Assembly (NCBI GenBank): GCA_017849455.1 | Contig: JAFIGX010000020.1 | Location: 240,245-304,244 of the forward strand | Source: Pseudobacter sp. | GTDB lineage: Bacteria; Bacteroidota; Bacteroidia; Chitinophagales; Chitinophagaceae | Direction: 5' to 3' | Length of the DNA stretch: 64,000 nt | Shown here: positions 44,976-53,612 of the stretch, one piece after another | Layout of the letters: every line of letters begins with the position of its first letter | Numbering within the stretch: position 1 is the first letter of the stretch | Program-made: the position numbers and the translations under genes | The notes under the pieces: generated by a model | Seen by the model: the letters and a program-made list of their open reading frames with translations, nothing else | Database searches by the model: none | What the model was told of the DNA's origin: nothing

Positions 44976-47357
44976 TTAATTACGTACTGGTTTACCTGTT
45001 TTCAACACGCTTTGGATCCTTTCCAGCGTCTTTTTCTCGCCACAGAGGCTGAGAAAAGCTTCCCGCTCCAGGTCGAGCAGGTATTGTTCCGATACCGTCG
45101 ACGGTTCACTGAGGTCGCCACCGCACATCACATAGGCCAGCTTTTTGGCAACCACCACATCATGGTCGGTAGCATAATTGGCGCGCCACATACCATTGAT
45201 GCCTGCATAGAGGGCTCCCAGGGCAGAGCGGCCCAACACTTTGATATCCGTACGGGCTACCGGTGTGGTATAACCGCTATCGAATATTTCGATCACGCTT
45301 TTTTTAGCTTCTGCGGTCCGGCGGCCCTGGTTGAGTACTACCTCATCCAGCCCTTTCCGTAAAATGCCCAGTTCGAATGATTCCTGGGCAGAGGTGGCCA
45401 CTTTGGCTGTGGCGATGGTGAGGAAGCGGTTTTTCAGGGTGATGGTCTCCGGTTCGTCTTCATGCATTTCGTCAGCAGCTCTCAGCACGAACTCCTTGGT
45501 GCCGCCACCGCCGGGGATCAATCCAACCCCCAGTTCAACGAGGCCGATATACGTTTCCGCCGCTGCACAAACCTTATCTGCATGCAGGCTCAGCTCACAG
45601 GCTCCACCGAGTGTGAGCGCATGTGGCGCTATCACTACGGGAACAGCCGAGTACCTGGCCCTTGTCATGGTTTTCTGGAAAAGGCGCACTGCCATATCCA
45701 GTTCATCATATTCCTGCTCTATCGCAAGCATGAAGATCATGCCAACATTGGCGCCTGCGCTGAAGTTGGGTGTATCATTGGCGATCACGAGACCTTTGTA
45801 TTTCTCTTCGGCCAATCCTATCGACTTTTGAATTCCTTCCAGTACTTCTCCACCGATGCTGCCCATCTTGGTATACCATTCCAGGCCCAGTACATCATTG
45901 CCAAGATGGTAAGTGCGGCAGGCGCTGTTCTTCCACACGGTCTGGTTCTCGAAATTCCGCATCACGATAAAGGCTTCACCGCCGGGCAGTGCCTTGTATT
46001 GTTTGGAAGGGGTATCGTAGTAAAGGCGTTTACCATTCTCTACCTTGTAAAATGTTTTGGCGCCTGATGCGATCATCTCGTCTACCCAGGCAGCAACTGC
46101 ATAACCGGCATCGCGCATTCTTTTCACGGTGTTCTCTACGCCCAGCACATCCCATGATTCGAAGGCGCCGATCTCCCAACCGAAGCCGGCCATCATGGCA
46201 TCGTCCACGCGATATATCTCATCGCTGATCTCAGGTATGCGATGGGATATATAGGAGAAGAGGCCATAGTGGAAATGGCGATAAAAATCACCGGCCTTGT
46301 CCATTCCCGTGCACAAAGCTTTCAATCTTGTCTTCAGATCATCGATGGGCTTTGCTGCCTCTACTGTTGCGAACTTCGGTTTCTTCCGCGGTTCGTATTC
46401 GAATGTCTGCAGGTTGAGTGTAGAGATCTCTTTTTCTCCTTTCTCTCCTTTTTTCTTGGAAAAGAATCCCTGTCCGGTTTTATCTCCGAGCCAGTTATTG
46501 GCTACCATCTTCTCCAACCAGGCAGGAATGGTGAAAACAGCGCGTTGCTCATCGTTGGGGCAATTGTCCGCCACTCCTTTCGCCACTTTTACCAATGTAT
46601 CGATACCCACAACGTCTGCTGTCCTGAAAGTGGCTGATTTGGGCCTGCCGATAATGGGGCCTGTCAAGGCATCTACTTCATCGATATTCAATCCCAGTTT
46701 CTCTACCAGTCCGAAGATGGCCATGATGCCATATACACCGATACGGTTGGCGATAAAGGCGGGTGTGTCTTTACAAAGCACGGTGGTCTTGCCGAGATGC
46801 AGATCTCCGTATTGCATGAGGAAATCGATCACGGCAGGTTCAGTATGTGGGGTCGGGATGATCTCGAGGAGGCGCAGATAGCGCGGAGGATTGAAAAAGT
46901 GAGTGCCGCAGAAATGTTTTTTGAAATCTTCGCTCCGGCCTTCTGTCATGAGGTGAATGGGGATGCCGGAGGTATTGGAAGTGATCAGTGTACCTGGTTT
47001 GCGGTACTTTTCCACTTCCGTAAAGATCTGTTGTTTGATATCGAGCCTTTCCACCACCACTTCTATCACCCAATCGTACCCGCCGATATCGTTCATATTG
47101 TCCGTGAAATTGCCGGTGGTGATCCGCTTCACGACGTCCTTTGTATAGACCGGTGAAGGATTACTTTTCATGGCTGCCTGCAATGCATCATTCACGAGCT
47201 TATTCCTTTCACCGGGTTTGGTACTTTCTTCTGATCCTTTGGCCAACATGTCCAGCAATAATACCTGCAAACCCGCGCCTGCAAAATGGCAGGCGATCCT
47301 CGAACCCATCACCCCACTGCCTAGTACCGCAACCTTCCTGATGATGCGATTTGCCAT
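44976..47357 (-). CDS. 3-hydroxyacyl-CoA dehydrogenase / enoyl-CoA hydratase fusion
   Basis: Bifunctional fatty-acid beta-oxidation enzyme, 793 residues. The dehydrogenase comes first (VAVLGSGVMGSRIACHFAGAG NAD motif, CGTHFFNPPRYLRLLEIIPT, then a C-terminal dehydrogenase domain), and the hydratase/crotonase domain last (around residues 520-700, with NDTPNFSAGANVGM and GGACELSLHAD). This order is that of FadN (YusL) and opposite to E. coli FadB. No thiolase or acyl-CoA dehydrogenase is adjacent. A hairpin repeat separates it from metG upstream. Confidence 0.93.
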   Translation of the reverse strand: MANRIIRKVAVLGSGVMGSRIACHFAGAGLQVLLLDMLAKGSEESTKPGERNKLVNDALQAAMKSNPSPVYTKDVVKRITTGNFTDNMNDIGGYDWVIEVVVERLDIKQQIFTEVEKYRKPGTLITSNTSGIPIHLMTEGRSEDFKKHFCGTHFFNPPRYLRLLEIIPTPHTEPAVIDFLMQYGDLHLGKTTVLCKDTPAFIANRIGVYGIMAIFGLVEKLGLNIDEVDALTGPIIGRPKSATFRTADVVGIDTLVKVAKGVADNCPNDEQRAVFTIPAWLEKMVANNWLGDKTGQGFFSKKKGEKGEKEISTLNLQTFEYEPRKKPKFATVEAAKPIDDLKTRLKALCTGMDKAGDFYRHFHYGLFSYISHRIPEISDEIYRVDDAMMAGFGWEIGAFESWDVLGVENTVKRMRDAGYAVAAWVDEMIASGAKTFYKVENGKRLYYDTPSKQYKALPGGEAFIVMRNFENQTVWKNSACRTYHLGNDVLGLEWYTKMGSIGGEVLEGIQKSIGLAEEKYKGLVIANDTPNFSAGANVGMIFMLAIEQEYDELDMAVRLFQKTMTRARYSAVPVVIAPHALTLGGACELSLHADKVCAAAETYIGLVELGVGLIPGGGGTKEFVLRAADEMHEDEPETITLKNRFLTIATAKVATSAQESFELGILRKGLDEVVLNQGRRTAEAKKSVIEIFDSGYTTPVARTDIKVLGRSALGALYAGINGMWRANYATDHDVVVAKKLAYVMCGGDLSEPSTVSEQYLLDLEREAFLSLCGEKKTLERIQSVLKTGKPVRN

Positions 47358-47434
47358 AGCTTGAAATTAGTTAGTTAAACAACTATTTTTATCGAAGATA
47401 TGACAAAATCGGGGAAATGGAAAGTGATTTTTTG

Positions 47435-47549
47435 GTTGATGAAAGTTTGAAATGTTGATAGGTTAACAAGTTGATAGGTTAACAAGGAAATCTCCGATAA
47501 TCAAGCCCCTTGTCAACCTGTCAACTTGTTAACCTATCAACCAATCAAC
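47435..47549. repeat. Octad inverted-repeat element with 34-bp near-perfect hairpin
   Basis: The left arm 47454-47487 is GTTGATAG, GTTAACAA, GTTGATAG, GTTAACAA, GG. The right arm 47508-47541 is its inverse with only two differences in 34 positions, then one more word, CAATCAAC. Each arm is itself a 16-bp tandem repeat. A further weak GTTGATGA word lies at 47435. The loop is 20 bases. The last right word covers the metG stop codon. It lies between metG and the beta-oxidation gene on the minus strand. Confidence 0.88.
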
Positions 47550-49626
47550 TCACCCCTGAACCTGGATCAACTGAATCCTCCGGTTTTACGAAATGCAGTT
47601 TTCCTTCACCGTCCTCTGCCATCAGGATCATACCATTGCTTTCGATGCCTTTCATTTTGCGGGGGGCCAGGTTAGCGACTACCACTACCTGTTTGCCGAC
47701 AATGGCCTCAGGAGCAAAATGCAGGGCAATACCGGAAACGATCGTACGCTTTTCCGTGCCCAGGTCGATCTCCAGTTTCAACAGCTTATCTGCTTTGGCC
47801 ACTTTCTCGGCAGACAGGATAGTGCCTACTTTCAGGTCAAGCTTTGCGAAGTCATCGTATTGGATAACAGGCTTGAGCGTGGCGGCCTGTATTTTATTTT
47901 CCACTGGCTGGCCGGCGCTTTCAGGCTTTTTGCTTCCTGCCCTCAGTTTTTCCACCTGCGCTTTGATCTCTTCGTCCTCGATCTTGCGGAACAGCAGTTC
48001 CGGTGCGCGCAGGGTATACCCTACACTTAGCAGTTTGGCCTTGCCGGCATTTTCCCAGTCGAGGATCTTATCGACCACTTTCAACTGGTGCAGGAGCTTC
48101 TTTGCCGTGAAAGGCAGGAAGGGATTCACAAGGATGGCCAGGTTGGCCGTTAGTTGCAAACAGATATGCAGGCAGTTGTCGATCACTTTTTGTTTGCCCG
48201 GATCAGTGGCCAGTTGTTTGGCAACGATCCACGGCTCTTTATCCTGCATGTATTTGTTGCCTTTACGCGCGAGGTCGATCACTTCGAACAGGGCTTCGCG
48301 GAATTTGAATTGTTCCAGCAGGTTTTCCACCCTTGTTTTGGTGGCTTCGAATTCTGCGATCAGGTCTTCATCGGCTTTGTCCATCACATCCAGGTGCAGG
48401 GGCGGAACTTTACCGCCACATAGTTTGTGCATCAGCACCATGGCGCGGTTCACGAAGTTGCCGAAGATGGATACCAGCTCGCTGTTATTGCGGTCCTGGA
48501 AATCTTTCCAGGTAAAATCATTGTCTTTGGTTTCCGGTGCGTTGGCACAGAGCACATAACGCAGTACATCCTGCTGTTCGGGAAAGTCTTTCACATACTC
48601 ATGTACCCAAACGGCCCAGTTGCGGGAAGTAGACACTTTCTCTCCTTCGATGTTCAGGAATTCATTCGCAGGCACATTGTCGGGGAATACATAACCGCCA
48701 TGGGCTTTGAGCATAGAAGGGAAGATGATGCAGTGGAATACGATATTGTCCTTCCCGATAAAATGCACCAGCTTGGTATCTTCCTTGCACCAGTAGTCGG
48801 CCCATTGCGGGGTAAGTTCTTTAGTGGCGGAGATGTACCCGATGGGCGCATCGAACCACACGTAGAGCACTTTGCCTTCTGTATTCGGGAGGGGCACTTT
48901 CACGCCCCAGTTGCTGTCGCGGGTCATGGCCCTGCTCTGAAGGCCGCTATCCAGCCAGCTTTTGCACTGCCCGTATACGTTATTCTTCCATTCCTTATGT
49001 CCTTCGATCAGCCATTCGTTCAGCCAGGGCTCATAATCCTGCAGGGGGAAATACCAGTGCCTGGTCTTTCTCTTTACAGGCACTGCATCGCTCAGGGCGC
49101 TTCTGGGGTTGATGAGTTGTTCAGGGCTGAGGGATGAGCCGCAGCGCTCACACTGATCACCATACGCATTTTCATTTCCGCAAACAGGGCAGGTGCCGAT
49201 GATATAGCGATCGGCCAGGAAGAGGTTGGCCTTCTCATCATAATATTGTTCTGTTTCTTTTTCTTCGAACAGTCCGTCGTCGTACAGCTTCTTGAAGAAA
49301 GCCGCTGCCGTTTCATGGTGTACCTGGTTGGAGGTGCGGGAATAGATATCGAATGAAATGCCCATCTGTTCAAAGCTTTCTTTGATGAGGGCATGGTATT
49401 TATCAACTACCTGTTGCGGGGTGATCCCTTCTTTGAGGGCACGGATGGTGATAGGAACGCCATGTTCATCGCTGCCACCGATGAATTTGATATCCCTTTT
49501 ACGGGCACGCTGGTAGCGAACGTAAATATCTGCAGGCAGGTAACAGCCTGCGAGGTGACCAATATGCACAGGGCCGTTTGCGTAGGGTAATGCTGCCGTT
49601 ACCAGGTATCTTTTGAAGTCTGTCAT
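47545..49626 (-). CDS. metG: Methionyl-tRNA synthetase
   Basis: Charges tRNA-Met, 693 residues. HIGH-type motif HIGH in PVHIGHLAG near residue 21, zinc knuckle CPVCGNENAYGDQCERCG, KMSKS-type loop GEKVSTSRNW near 327, an anticodon-binding domain, and a C-terminal OB-fold tRNA-binding domain (DFAKLDLKVGTILSAEKVAK), as in dimeric enzymes. I chose ATG 49626 (MTDFKRYLVTAALPYANG); the promoter at 49651-49681 rules out a start at 49680. The stop codon lies in the arm of an octad repeat. Confidence 0.96.
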   Translation of the reverse strand: MTDFKRYLVTAALPYANGPVHIGHLAGCYLPADIYVRYQRARKRDIKFIGGSDEHGVPITIRALKEGITPQQVVDKYHALIKESFEQMGISFDIYSRTSNQVHHETAAAFFKKLYDDGLFEEKETEQYYDEKANLFLADRYIIGTCPVCGNENAYGDQCERCGSSLSPEQLINPRSALSDAVPVKRKTRHWYFPLQDYEPWLNEWLIEGHKEWKNNVYGQCKSWLDSGLQSRAMTRDSNWGVKVPLPNTEGKVLYVWFDAPIGYISATKELTPQWADYWCKEDTKLVHFIGKDNIVFHCIIFPSMLKAHGGYVFPDNVPANEFLNIEGEKVSTSRNWAVWVHEYVKDFPEQQDVLRYVLCANAPETKDNDFTWKDFQDRNNSELVSIFGNFVNRAMVLMHKLCGGKVPPLHLDVMDKADEDLIAEFEATKTRVENLLEQFKFREALFEVIDLARKGNKYMQDKEPWIVAKQLATDPGKQKVIDNCLHICLQLTANLAILVNPFLPFTAKKLLHQLKVVDKILDWENAGKAKLLSVGYTLRAPELLFRKIEDEEIKAQVEKLRAGSKKPESAGQPVENKIQAATLKPVIQYDDFAKLDLKVGTILSAEKVAKADKLLKLEIDLGTEKRTIVSGIALHFAPEAIVGKQVVVVANLAPRKMKGIESNGMILMAEDGEGKLHFVKPEDSVDPGSGVS

Positions 49627-49650
49627 TGTTTTCGCTTTTTCACAAGAGTG

Positions 49651-49681
49651 CAAAAATACCTCAATTGCCCCCAACGTCAAA
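49651..49681 (-). promoter_or_regulatory. Consensus Bacteroidota promoter of metG
   Basis: On the minus strand TTTG (49681-49678), exactly 19 bp, then TATTTTTG (49658-49651), a full TTTG-N19-TAnnTTTG match. It gives a leader of about 20 bases. Confidence 0.75.
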
Positions 49682-49708
49682 ATGCCTGATTTCCGATAAC
49701 TTTAGCGG

Positions 49709-50746
49709 ATGAATCGTAAAAATTTCCTCTCGTCGGTGATCACTGCCGGCCTATCCCTGCCCGTTTTGCCCGGAATGGCGGCCGCTGGCAAAAAACTGAT
49801 CGATGAACCACAGGACCCCATCATTCCTCCTTACCTGAAAGCTGGTGATACCATCGGCATTACCTGTCCGGCCGGTTATATCATGCTGGCCGACATTCAA
49901 CCTGCCATCCAGCAGATGGAAAGCTGGGGACTGAAAGTGAGAGTAGGCGATACGGTAGGGAAACGTGATTTCAGTTTCGGCGGTGGTGATGACGACAGAA
50001 CGAGAGACCTCCAGCAAATGCTCGACGATCCCGGTATCAAGGCCATCATGTGCGCCAGAGGTGGATATGGAGCGGTGAGGCTGGTAGACAAGCTGAATTT
50101 TTCACGTTTTGCTACGCATCCGAAATGGGTCATCGGGTTCAGCGATATCACGGTGCTGCATAGCCATCTCAGCAGGAATTATGGCATCGCTTCCATCCAT
50201 TCAAAAATGTGTAACAGCTTTCCGGATGATTGGAATAAGGCCGAACCGGTCCAGGTAGAGACCATCCTCTCCATTAAAAAAGCACTGTTCGGGGAGACCA
50301 TGCAATACACTGCCATGCCATCGGCATTCAATCGTTCCGGTAAAGCCACGGGCAGACTGGCAGGCGGCAATCTCAAGACCATCGAAAGCCTGTCGGGAAG
50401 CGCTTCGGATATTCGTACGGAAAATAAGATCCTCTTCGTGGAAGATACCGGTGAATACCTCTATAGCATCGACCGCATGTTCTGGAACCTGCAACGTTCC
50501 GGCAAGTTATCCGGCCTCAGCGGTCTCATCGTGGGTGGGTTTAAAATAAAGCCCGATGATCCCGGTGAGGAATTCGGGCGTACCGTGCAGGACATCGTGC
50601 TCGAAAAAATAAAAGGATATAGCTATCCTGTCTGTTTCGATTTCCCGGTAGGCCATCAGCGAAATAATTTCGCCCTGAAATGCGGCATAAGACACCAGCT
50701 TTCAGTTGGCAGTGATGGTGTGCAACTGACGGAAGTTCGGCATTAA
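49709..50746 (+). CDS. LD-carboxypeptidase (peptidase S66), exported form
   Basis: S66 serine peptidase, 345 residues; such enzymes remove the terminal D-Ala from muropeptide tetrapeptides. Catalytic serine in IGFSDITVLHSH (about residue 149), glutamate in FVEDTGEY and histidine in PVGHQRNN. The N terminus MNRKNFLSSVITAGLSLPVL followed by PGMAAA is a plausible export signal, which the next gene lacks. A near-consensus box TAACTTTA lies 5 bp before the ATG. It is followed after 18 bp by a second S66 gene. Confidence 0.88.
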   Translation: MNRKNFLSSVITAGLSLPVLPGMAAAGKKLIDEPQDPIIPPYLKAGDTIGITCPAGYIMLADIQPAIQQMESWGLKVRVGDTVGKRDFSFGGGDDDRTRDLQQMLDDPGIKAIMCARGGYGAVRLVDKLNFSRFATHPKWVIGFSDITVLHSHLSRNYGIASIHSKMCNSFPDDWNKAEPVQVETILSIKKALFGETMQYTAMPSAFNRSGKATGRLAGGNLKTIESLSGSASDIRTENKILFVEDTGEYLYSIDRMFWNLQRSGKLSGLSGLIVGGFKIKPDDPGEEFGRTVQDIVLEKIKGYSYPVCFDFPVGHQRNNFALKCGIRHQLSVGSDGVQLTEVRH

Positions 50747-50764
50747 TCATTAAAAAATTTCAAC

Positions 50765-51673
50765 TTGATCAAAATACCTCCTTACCTGCAGCCCGGTGAT
50801 ACGATCGGTATTGTTTGTCCGGCCGGCTATATGGCCCGGGAAAGGGCGCAGACCTGCATCGATACCCTTCAGTCCTGGGGATACCAGGTGAAGACCGGCA
50901 GTACCCTCGGCAGTGATTCTACGAACTATTTCTCCGGAACGGATGACGAAAGGCTGCGCGATCTTCAACAAATAATCGATGATGACAGCGTGAAAGCCAT
51001 CCTCTGCGCAAGGGGCGGTTATGGCGTAAGCAGGATCATCGACCGGATCGATTTTCGTTCATTCAAAAAAGCGCCCAAGTGGATCATTGGTTTCAGTGAT
51101 ATCACTGTGCTGCATTCGCATATCTATTCACGTTATAAAACGGCCAGCCTTCATGCTCCCATGGCCGGCGCTTTCAATGACGGTGGTGCAACGAATGAAT
51201 ATGTACTGTCTCTCAAACAGGCGTTGGAAGGCCGGAAAGCACGCTATACCTGCGATACCCACGAATTCAATAACCGGGGAGAAGCCGTGGGCGACCTGGT
51301 GGGAGGAAATCTTTCGCTGATCGCGCATCTCATAGGCTCCGATTCGGATATCAAGACGAGGGGCCGCATCCTGTTCCTGGAAGATGTAGGTGAATACCGG
51401 TATAATATCGACAGGATGTTCCACCAGTTGAAGCGGAGCGGCAAGTTGGAAAAGCTGGCCGGACTGATCATCGGCGGGTTCTCCGATATGAAAGACACGG
51501 AGCGTCCCTTTGGAGAAAGCACAGAAGAGATCATCTATGACCTTGTCAAAGAATATGACTATCCTATCTGCTTCAATTTCCCTGTAAGCCATGCAAAAGA
51601 AAATTATGCCCTGAAAGTAGGAGTAGGGTACAAGTTGAAAGTGGGGAAATTGAAAGTGGTGTTGGAGGAATGA
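50765..51673 (+). CDS. LD-carboxypeptidase (peptidase S66), cytoplasmic form
   Basis: Second S66 peptidase, 302 residues, clearly a tandem duplicate of the preceding gene (shared KIPPYLQPGDTIGI/IIPPYLKAGDTIGI and ARGGYG blocks). Catalytic residues are present: IGFSDITVLHSH, LEDVGEY and PVSHAKEN. It has no signal peptide, like classical LdcA that trims recycled tetrapeptides in the cytoplasm. The start is TTG 50765; no ATG is available before the conserved opening. The stop runs into a decayed octad repeat. Confidence 0.88.
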   Translation: MIKIPPYLQPGDTIGIVCPAGYMARERAQTCIDTLQSWGYQVKTGSTLGSDSTNYFSGTDDERLRDLQQIIDDDSVKAILCARGGYGVSRIIDRIDFRSFKKAPKWIIGFSDITVLHSHIYSRYKTASLHAPMAGAFNDGGATNEYVLSLKQALEGRKARYTCDTHEFNNRGEAVGDLVGGNLSLIAHLIGSDSDIKTRGRILFLEDVGEYRYNIDRMFHQLKRSGKLEKLAGLIIGGFSDMKDTERPFGESTEEIIYDLVKEYDYPICFNFPVSHAKENYALKVGVGYKLKVGKLKVVLEE

Positions 51674-51697
51674 GTTGACAGGTAAACGGGTCCGGGT
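51674..51697. repeat. Decayed octad half-element after the S66 gene
   Basis: GTTGACAG, GTAAACGG, GTCCGGGT directly after the S66 stop. The first word matches the elements at 36058 and 47454; the rest is degenerate. Confidence 0.4.
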
Positions 51698-51751
51698 GAT
51701 GAAAGTTTCATAATTTAGCTAATAAATCAAATTGATCAATATTATTCACGC

Positions 51752-51766
51752 ATAGATAATATCTAT
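51752..51766 (+). promoter_or_regulatory. LysR-type operator candidate before oxyR
   Basis: ATAGATA-a-TATCTAT, a perfect palindrome containing the T-N11-A pattern of LysR-family sites, ending 3 bp before the oxyR ATG. A second palindrome ATTGATCAAT lies at 51731-51740. It suggests autoregulation. Confidence 0.5.
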
Positions 51767-51769
51767 CAA

Positions 51770-52705
51770 ATGACTTTTGTGCAACTGGAATACGTGGTAG
51801 CGGTGGATACCTTCAGGCATTTCGCTATGGCCGCCGATCATTGTTTCGTAACACAACCTACGCTGAGCATGCAGGTGCAGAAACTGGAGGAAGAGCTTGG
51901 TATCAAGATCTTCGACAGGAGCAAGCAACCGGTGGTGCCGACAGAAGCGGGGAAGGAGATCATCGAGCAGGCACGCAAAGTATTATCCGAGCGTAATGTG
52001 ATCCGGGAGATCGTGCAGGATAAGCGCGGCATTCTCACCGGTGAGCTGCGGATCGGCATCATCCCCACACTGGCGCCTTACCTGTTACCTTTATTCGTAC
52101 CGGTCTTCAACAAAAAATACCCGCATGTAAAGCTGATCGTGCAGGAGATGCTCACGGAATATATCATCCGGCGTTTGCGGGAAGGCCGCATCGATACGGG
52201 GATACTGGTCACCCCCCTGCAGGAAAAAGGGATCAAGGAGCATGTATTGTTCTATGAAGAATTCCTGGCTTATGTATCGCCGAAGAATGCAGCCTATAAG
52301 AAATCCTATGTGTTGCCGCAGGACATCGATCCTGAAAAATTATGGCTCATGGAAGAAGGCCATTGCTTCCGCTCACAGATCGTGAATCTTTGTGAGCTGC
52401 GCAAAGCCAGTGAAATGGGCACTCATTTCGAATATGAGGCAGGCAGCATCGAGACCCTGCGCCGTATGGTGGAACTGAATGATGGGGTCACCATCCTGCC
52501 CGAACTCACTACGCTCGATATGGATGCACGGCGGTTGCAACTGATCCGTCATTTCAGGAAACCTGCTCCGATGCGCGAAGTAAGCATCGTGGTGCATCGT
52601 GACTTCGTGAAGAAAAGACTGATAGAAGTGTTGAAGGAGGAGATCATTGCGGCGGTGCCGGATAAGATCAGGAAGAACAGGAGCCTCAGGGTAGTGCCTG
52701 TTTGA
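51770..52705 (+). CDS. oxyR: Hydrogen peroxide-responsive LysR regulator OxyR
   Basis: LysR transcription factor of 311 residues. N-terminal winged helix (MTFVQLEYVVAVDTFRHFAM, then TQPTLSMQVQKLEEELGIKIF) and a type 2 periplasmic-binding-like effector domain. The redox cysteines are in EGHCFRSQIVNLC, falling at residues 199 and 208, the same numbers and spacing as Cys199/Cys208 of E. coli OxyR, so a disulfide switch is expected. No peroxidase or catalase gene is adjacent. It is convergent with an alpha/beta hydrolase gene across a heptad repeat. Confidence 0.92.
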   Translation: MTFVQLEYVVAVDTFRHFAMAADHCFVTQPTLSMQVQKLEEELGIKIFDRSKQPVVPTEAGKEIIEQARKVLSERNVIREIVQDKRGILTGELRIGIIPTLAPYLLPLFVPVFNKKYPHVKLIVQEMLTEYIIRRLREGRIDTGILVTPLQEKGIKEHVLFYEEFLAYVSPKNAAYKKSYVLPQDIDPEKLWLMEEGHCFRSQIVNLCELRKASEMGTHFEYEAGSIETLRRMVELNDGVTILPELTTLDMDARRLQLIRHFRKPAPMREVSIVVHRDFVKKRLIEVLKEEIIAAVPDKIRKNRSLRVVPV

Positions 52706-52800
52706 GTTGGCAATTCGCAGTTGGCAATTGGCAGTCCAATACACCCAGTATTTCGATAAGCTACTATTTTAGCGCGGTGCTGACCAACTGCCCACTGACC
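52705..52800. repeat. Heptad inverted-repeat element between oxyR and hydrolase
   Basis: Left arm at 52705-52732: AGTTGGC, AATTCGC, AGTTGGC, AATTGGC. Right arm at 52779-52799: GCTGACC, AACTGCC, CACTGAC. The left arm begins at the oxyR stop and the right arm lies inside the last codons of the convergent hydrolase gene, encoding its end (RSVGSWSAPR). Same words as at 2281-2409. Confidence 0.75.
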
Positions 52801-53605
52801 TTAACAAAGAATCCAGCTTTTGTTCATAGACAGGAAAGCTGGTCAGGTCATTATGGCTCCCGCCATCGATGGTAATGAATTCATCAGCCGGTTTAAGGAA
52901 GGGCTTCAGTCGTTCTGAACATCTATAACGGATAACACCATCCGAAGTGCCGTGAAAAATAGTGATAGGGGCTGTTACCTTCTGCAGGTATTGCCAGGTG
53001 GGGATCTTGAAACGGATCATTTTGTCTACCGGGAAAATGGGCATGTACGCCCCGATGATGGAAGGAAAGCTATAGTAAGGAGCTTCAAGTAACAGGCGCC
53101 TGCAATCGCGCACGGAGGCCAGTTGTGCTGCAATACCCGTGCCCATGGATTTCCCATAGAGAATGATCTGCCCAGGCTCATACTTTTTACGGGCCAGTTT
53201 ATATTCCAGCAGGGCCCAGTCATATAAACGTTGTTCCGTGAACTCGCCGGTGCTCTTGCCATAGCCCGGGTAATCGATCATCCACACTTCATAACCGCGG
53301 CTTGTAAATCGCGGGGCATTCCTGGCGTACCAGGAAATGTTTTCCCGGTTGCCATGGAAATACAGCACCACACCTTTGGCGGGTACCGAATCGGGTGTTG
53401 GGTAGAACTGGACCAGGTTGATATTGGTGCCGGCATTATAGGGAAGATTTACCTCCCGGTAGGCGGTGGGGAAATCATAATGATGGTCACGGTTGATGGG
53501 AACAGGACGGAAAAGTAGCTTATCCTGCAATGAATACAGGGCAATCCCGATCACGCAATACAGCAATACGACGATCTTGGTCCAGCGGAAAATTTTCTTC
53601 TTCAT
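52769..53605 (-). CDS. Membrane-anchored alpha/beta hydrolase
   Basis: Hydrolase of 278 residues with one N-terminal membrane helix (TKIVVLLYCVIGIALYSL). It has the oxyanion motif LYFHGNREN and nucleophile GKSMGTG near residue 150; an aspartate in FHGTSDGVIR and a histidine in GGSHNDL complete the triad. Similar to ABHD13/17-type proteins. It pairs with the homologous gene upstream, 7 bp away. The last ten residues come from repeat sequence. Substrate unknown. Confidence 0.85.
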   Translation of the reverse strand: MKKKIFRWTKIVVLLYCVIGIALYSLQDKLLFRPVPINRDHHYDFPTAYREVNLPYNAGTNINLVQFYPTPDSVPAKGVVLYFHGNRENISWYARNAPRFTSRGYEVWMIDYPGYGKSTGEFTEQRLYDWALLEYKLARKKYEPGQIILYGKSMGTGIAAQLASVRDCRRLLLEAPYYSFPSIIGAYMPIFPVDKMIRFKIPTWQYLQKVTAPITIFHGTSDGVIRYRCSERLKPFLKPADEFITIDGGSHNDLTSFPVYEQKLDSLLRSVGSWSAPR

Positions 53606-53612
53606 TCCTTAC

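Noticed and set aside
49627..49708. metG upstream region considered for a SAM or T-box element
   Set aside because: The predicted leader is only about 20 bases, too short for either.
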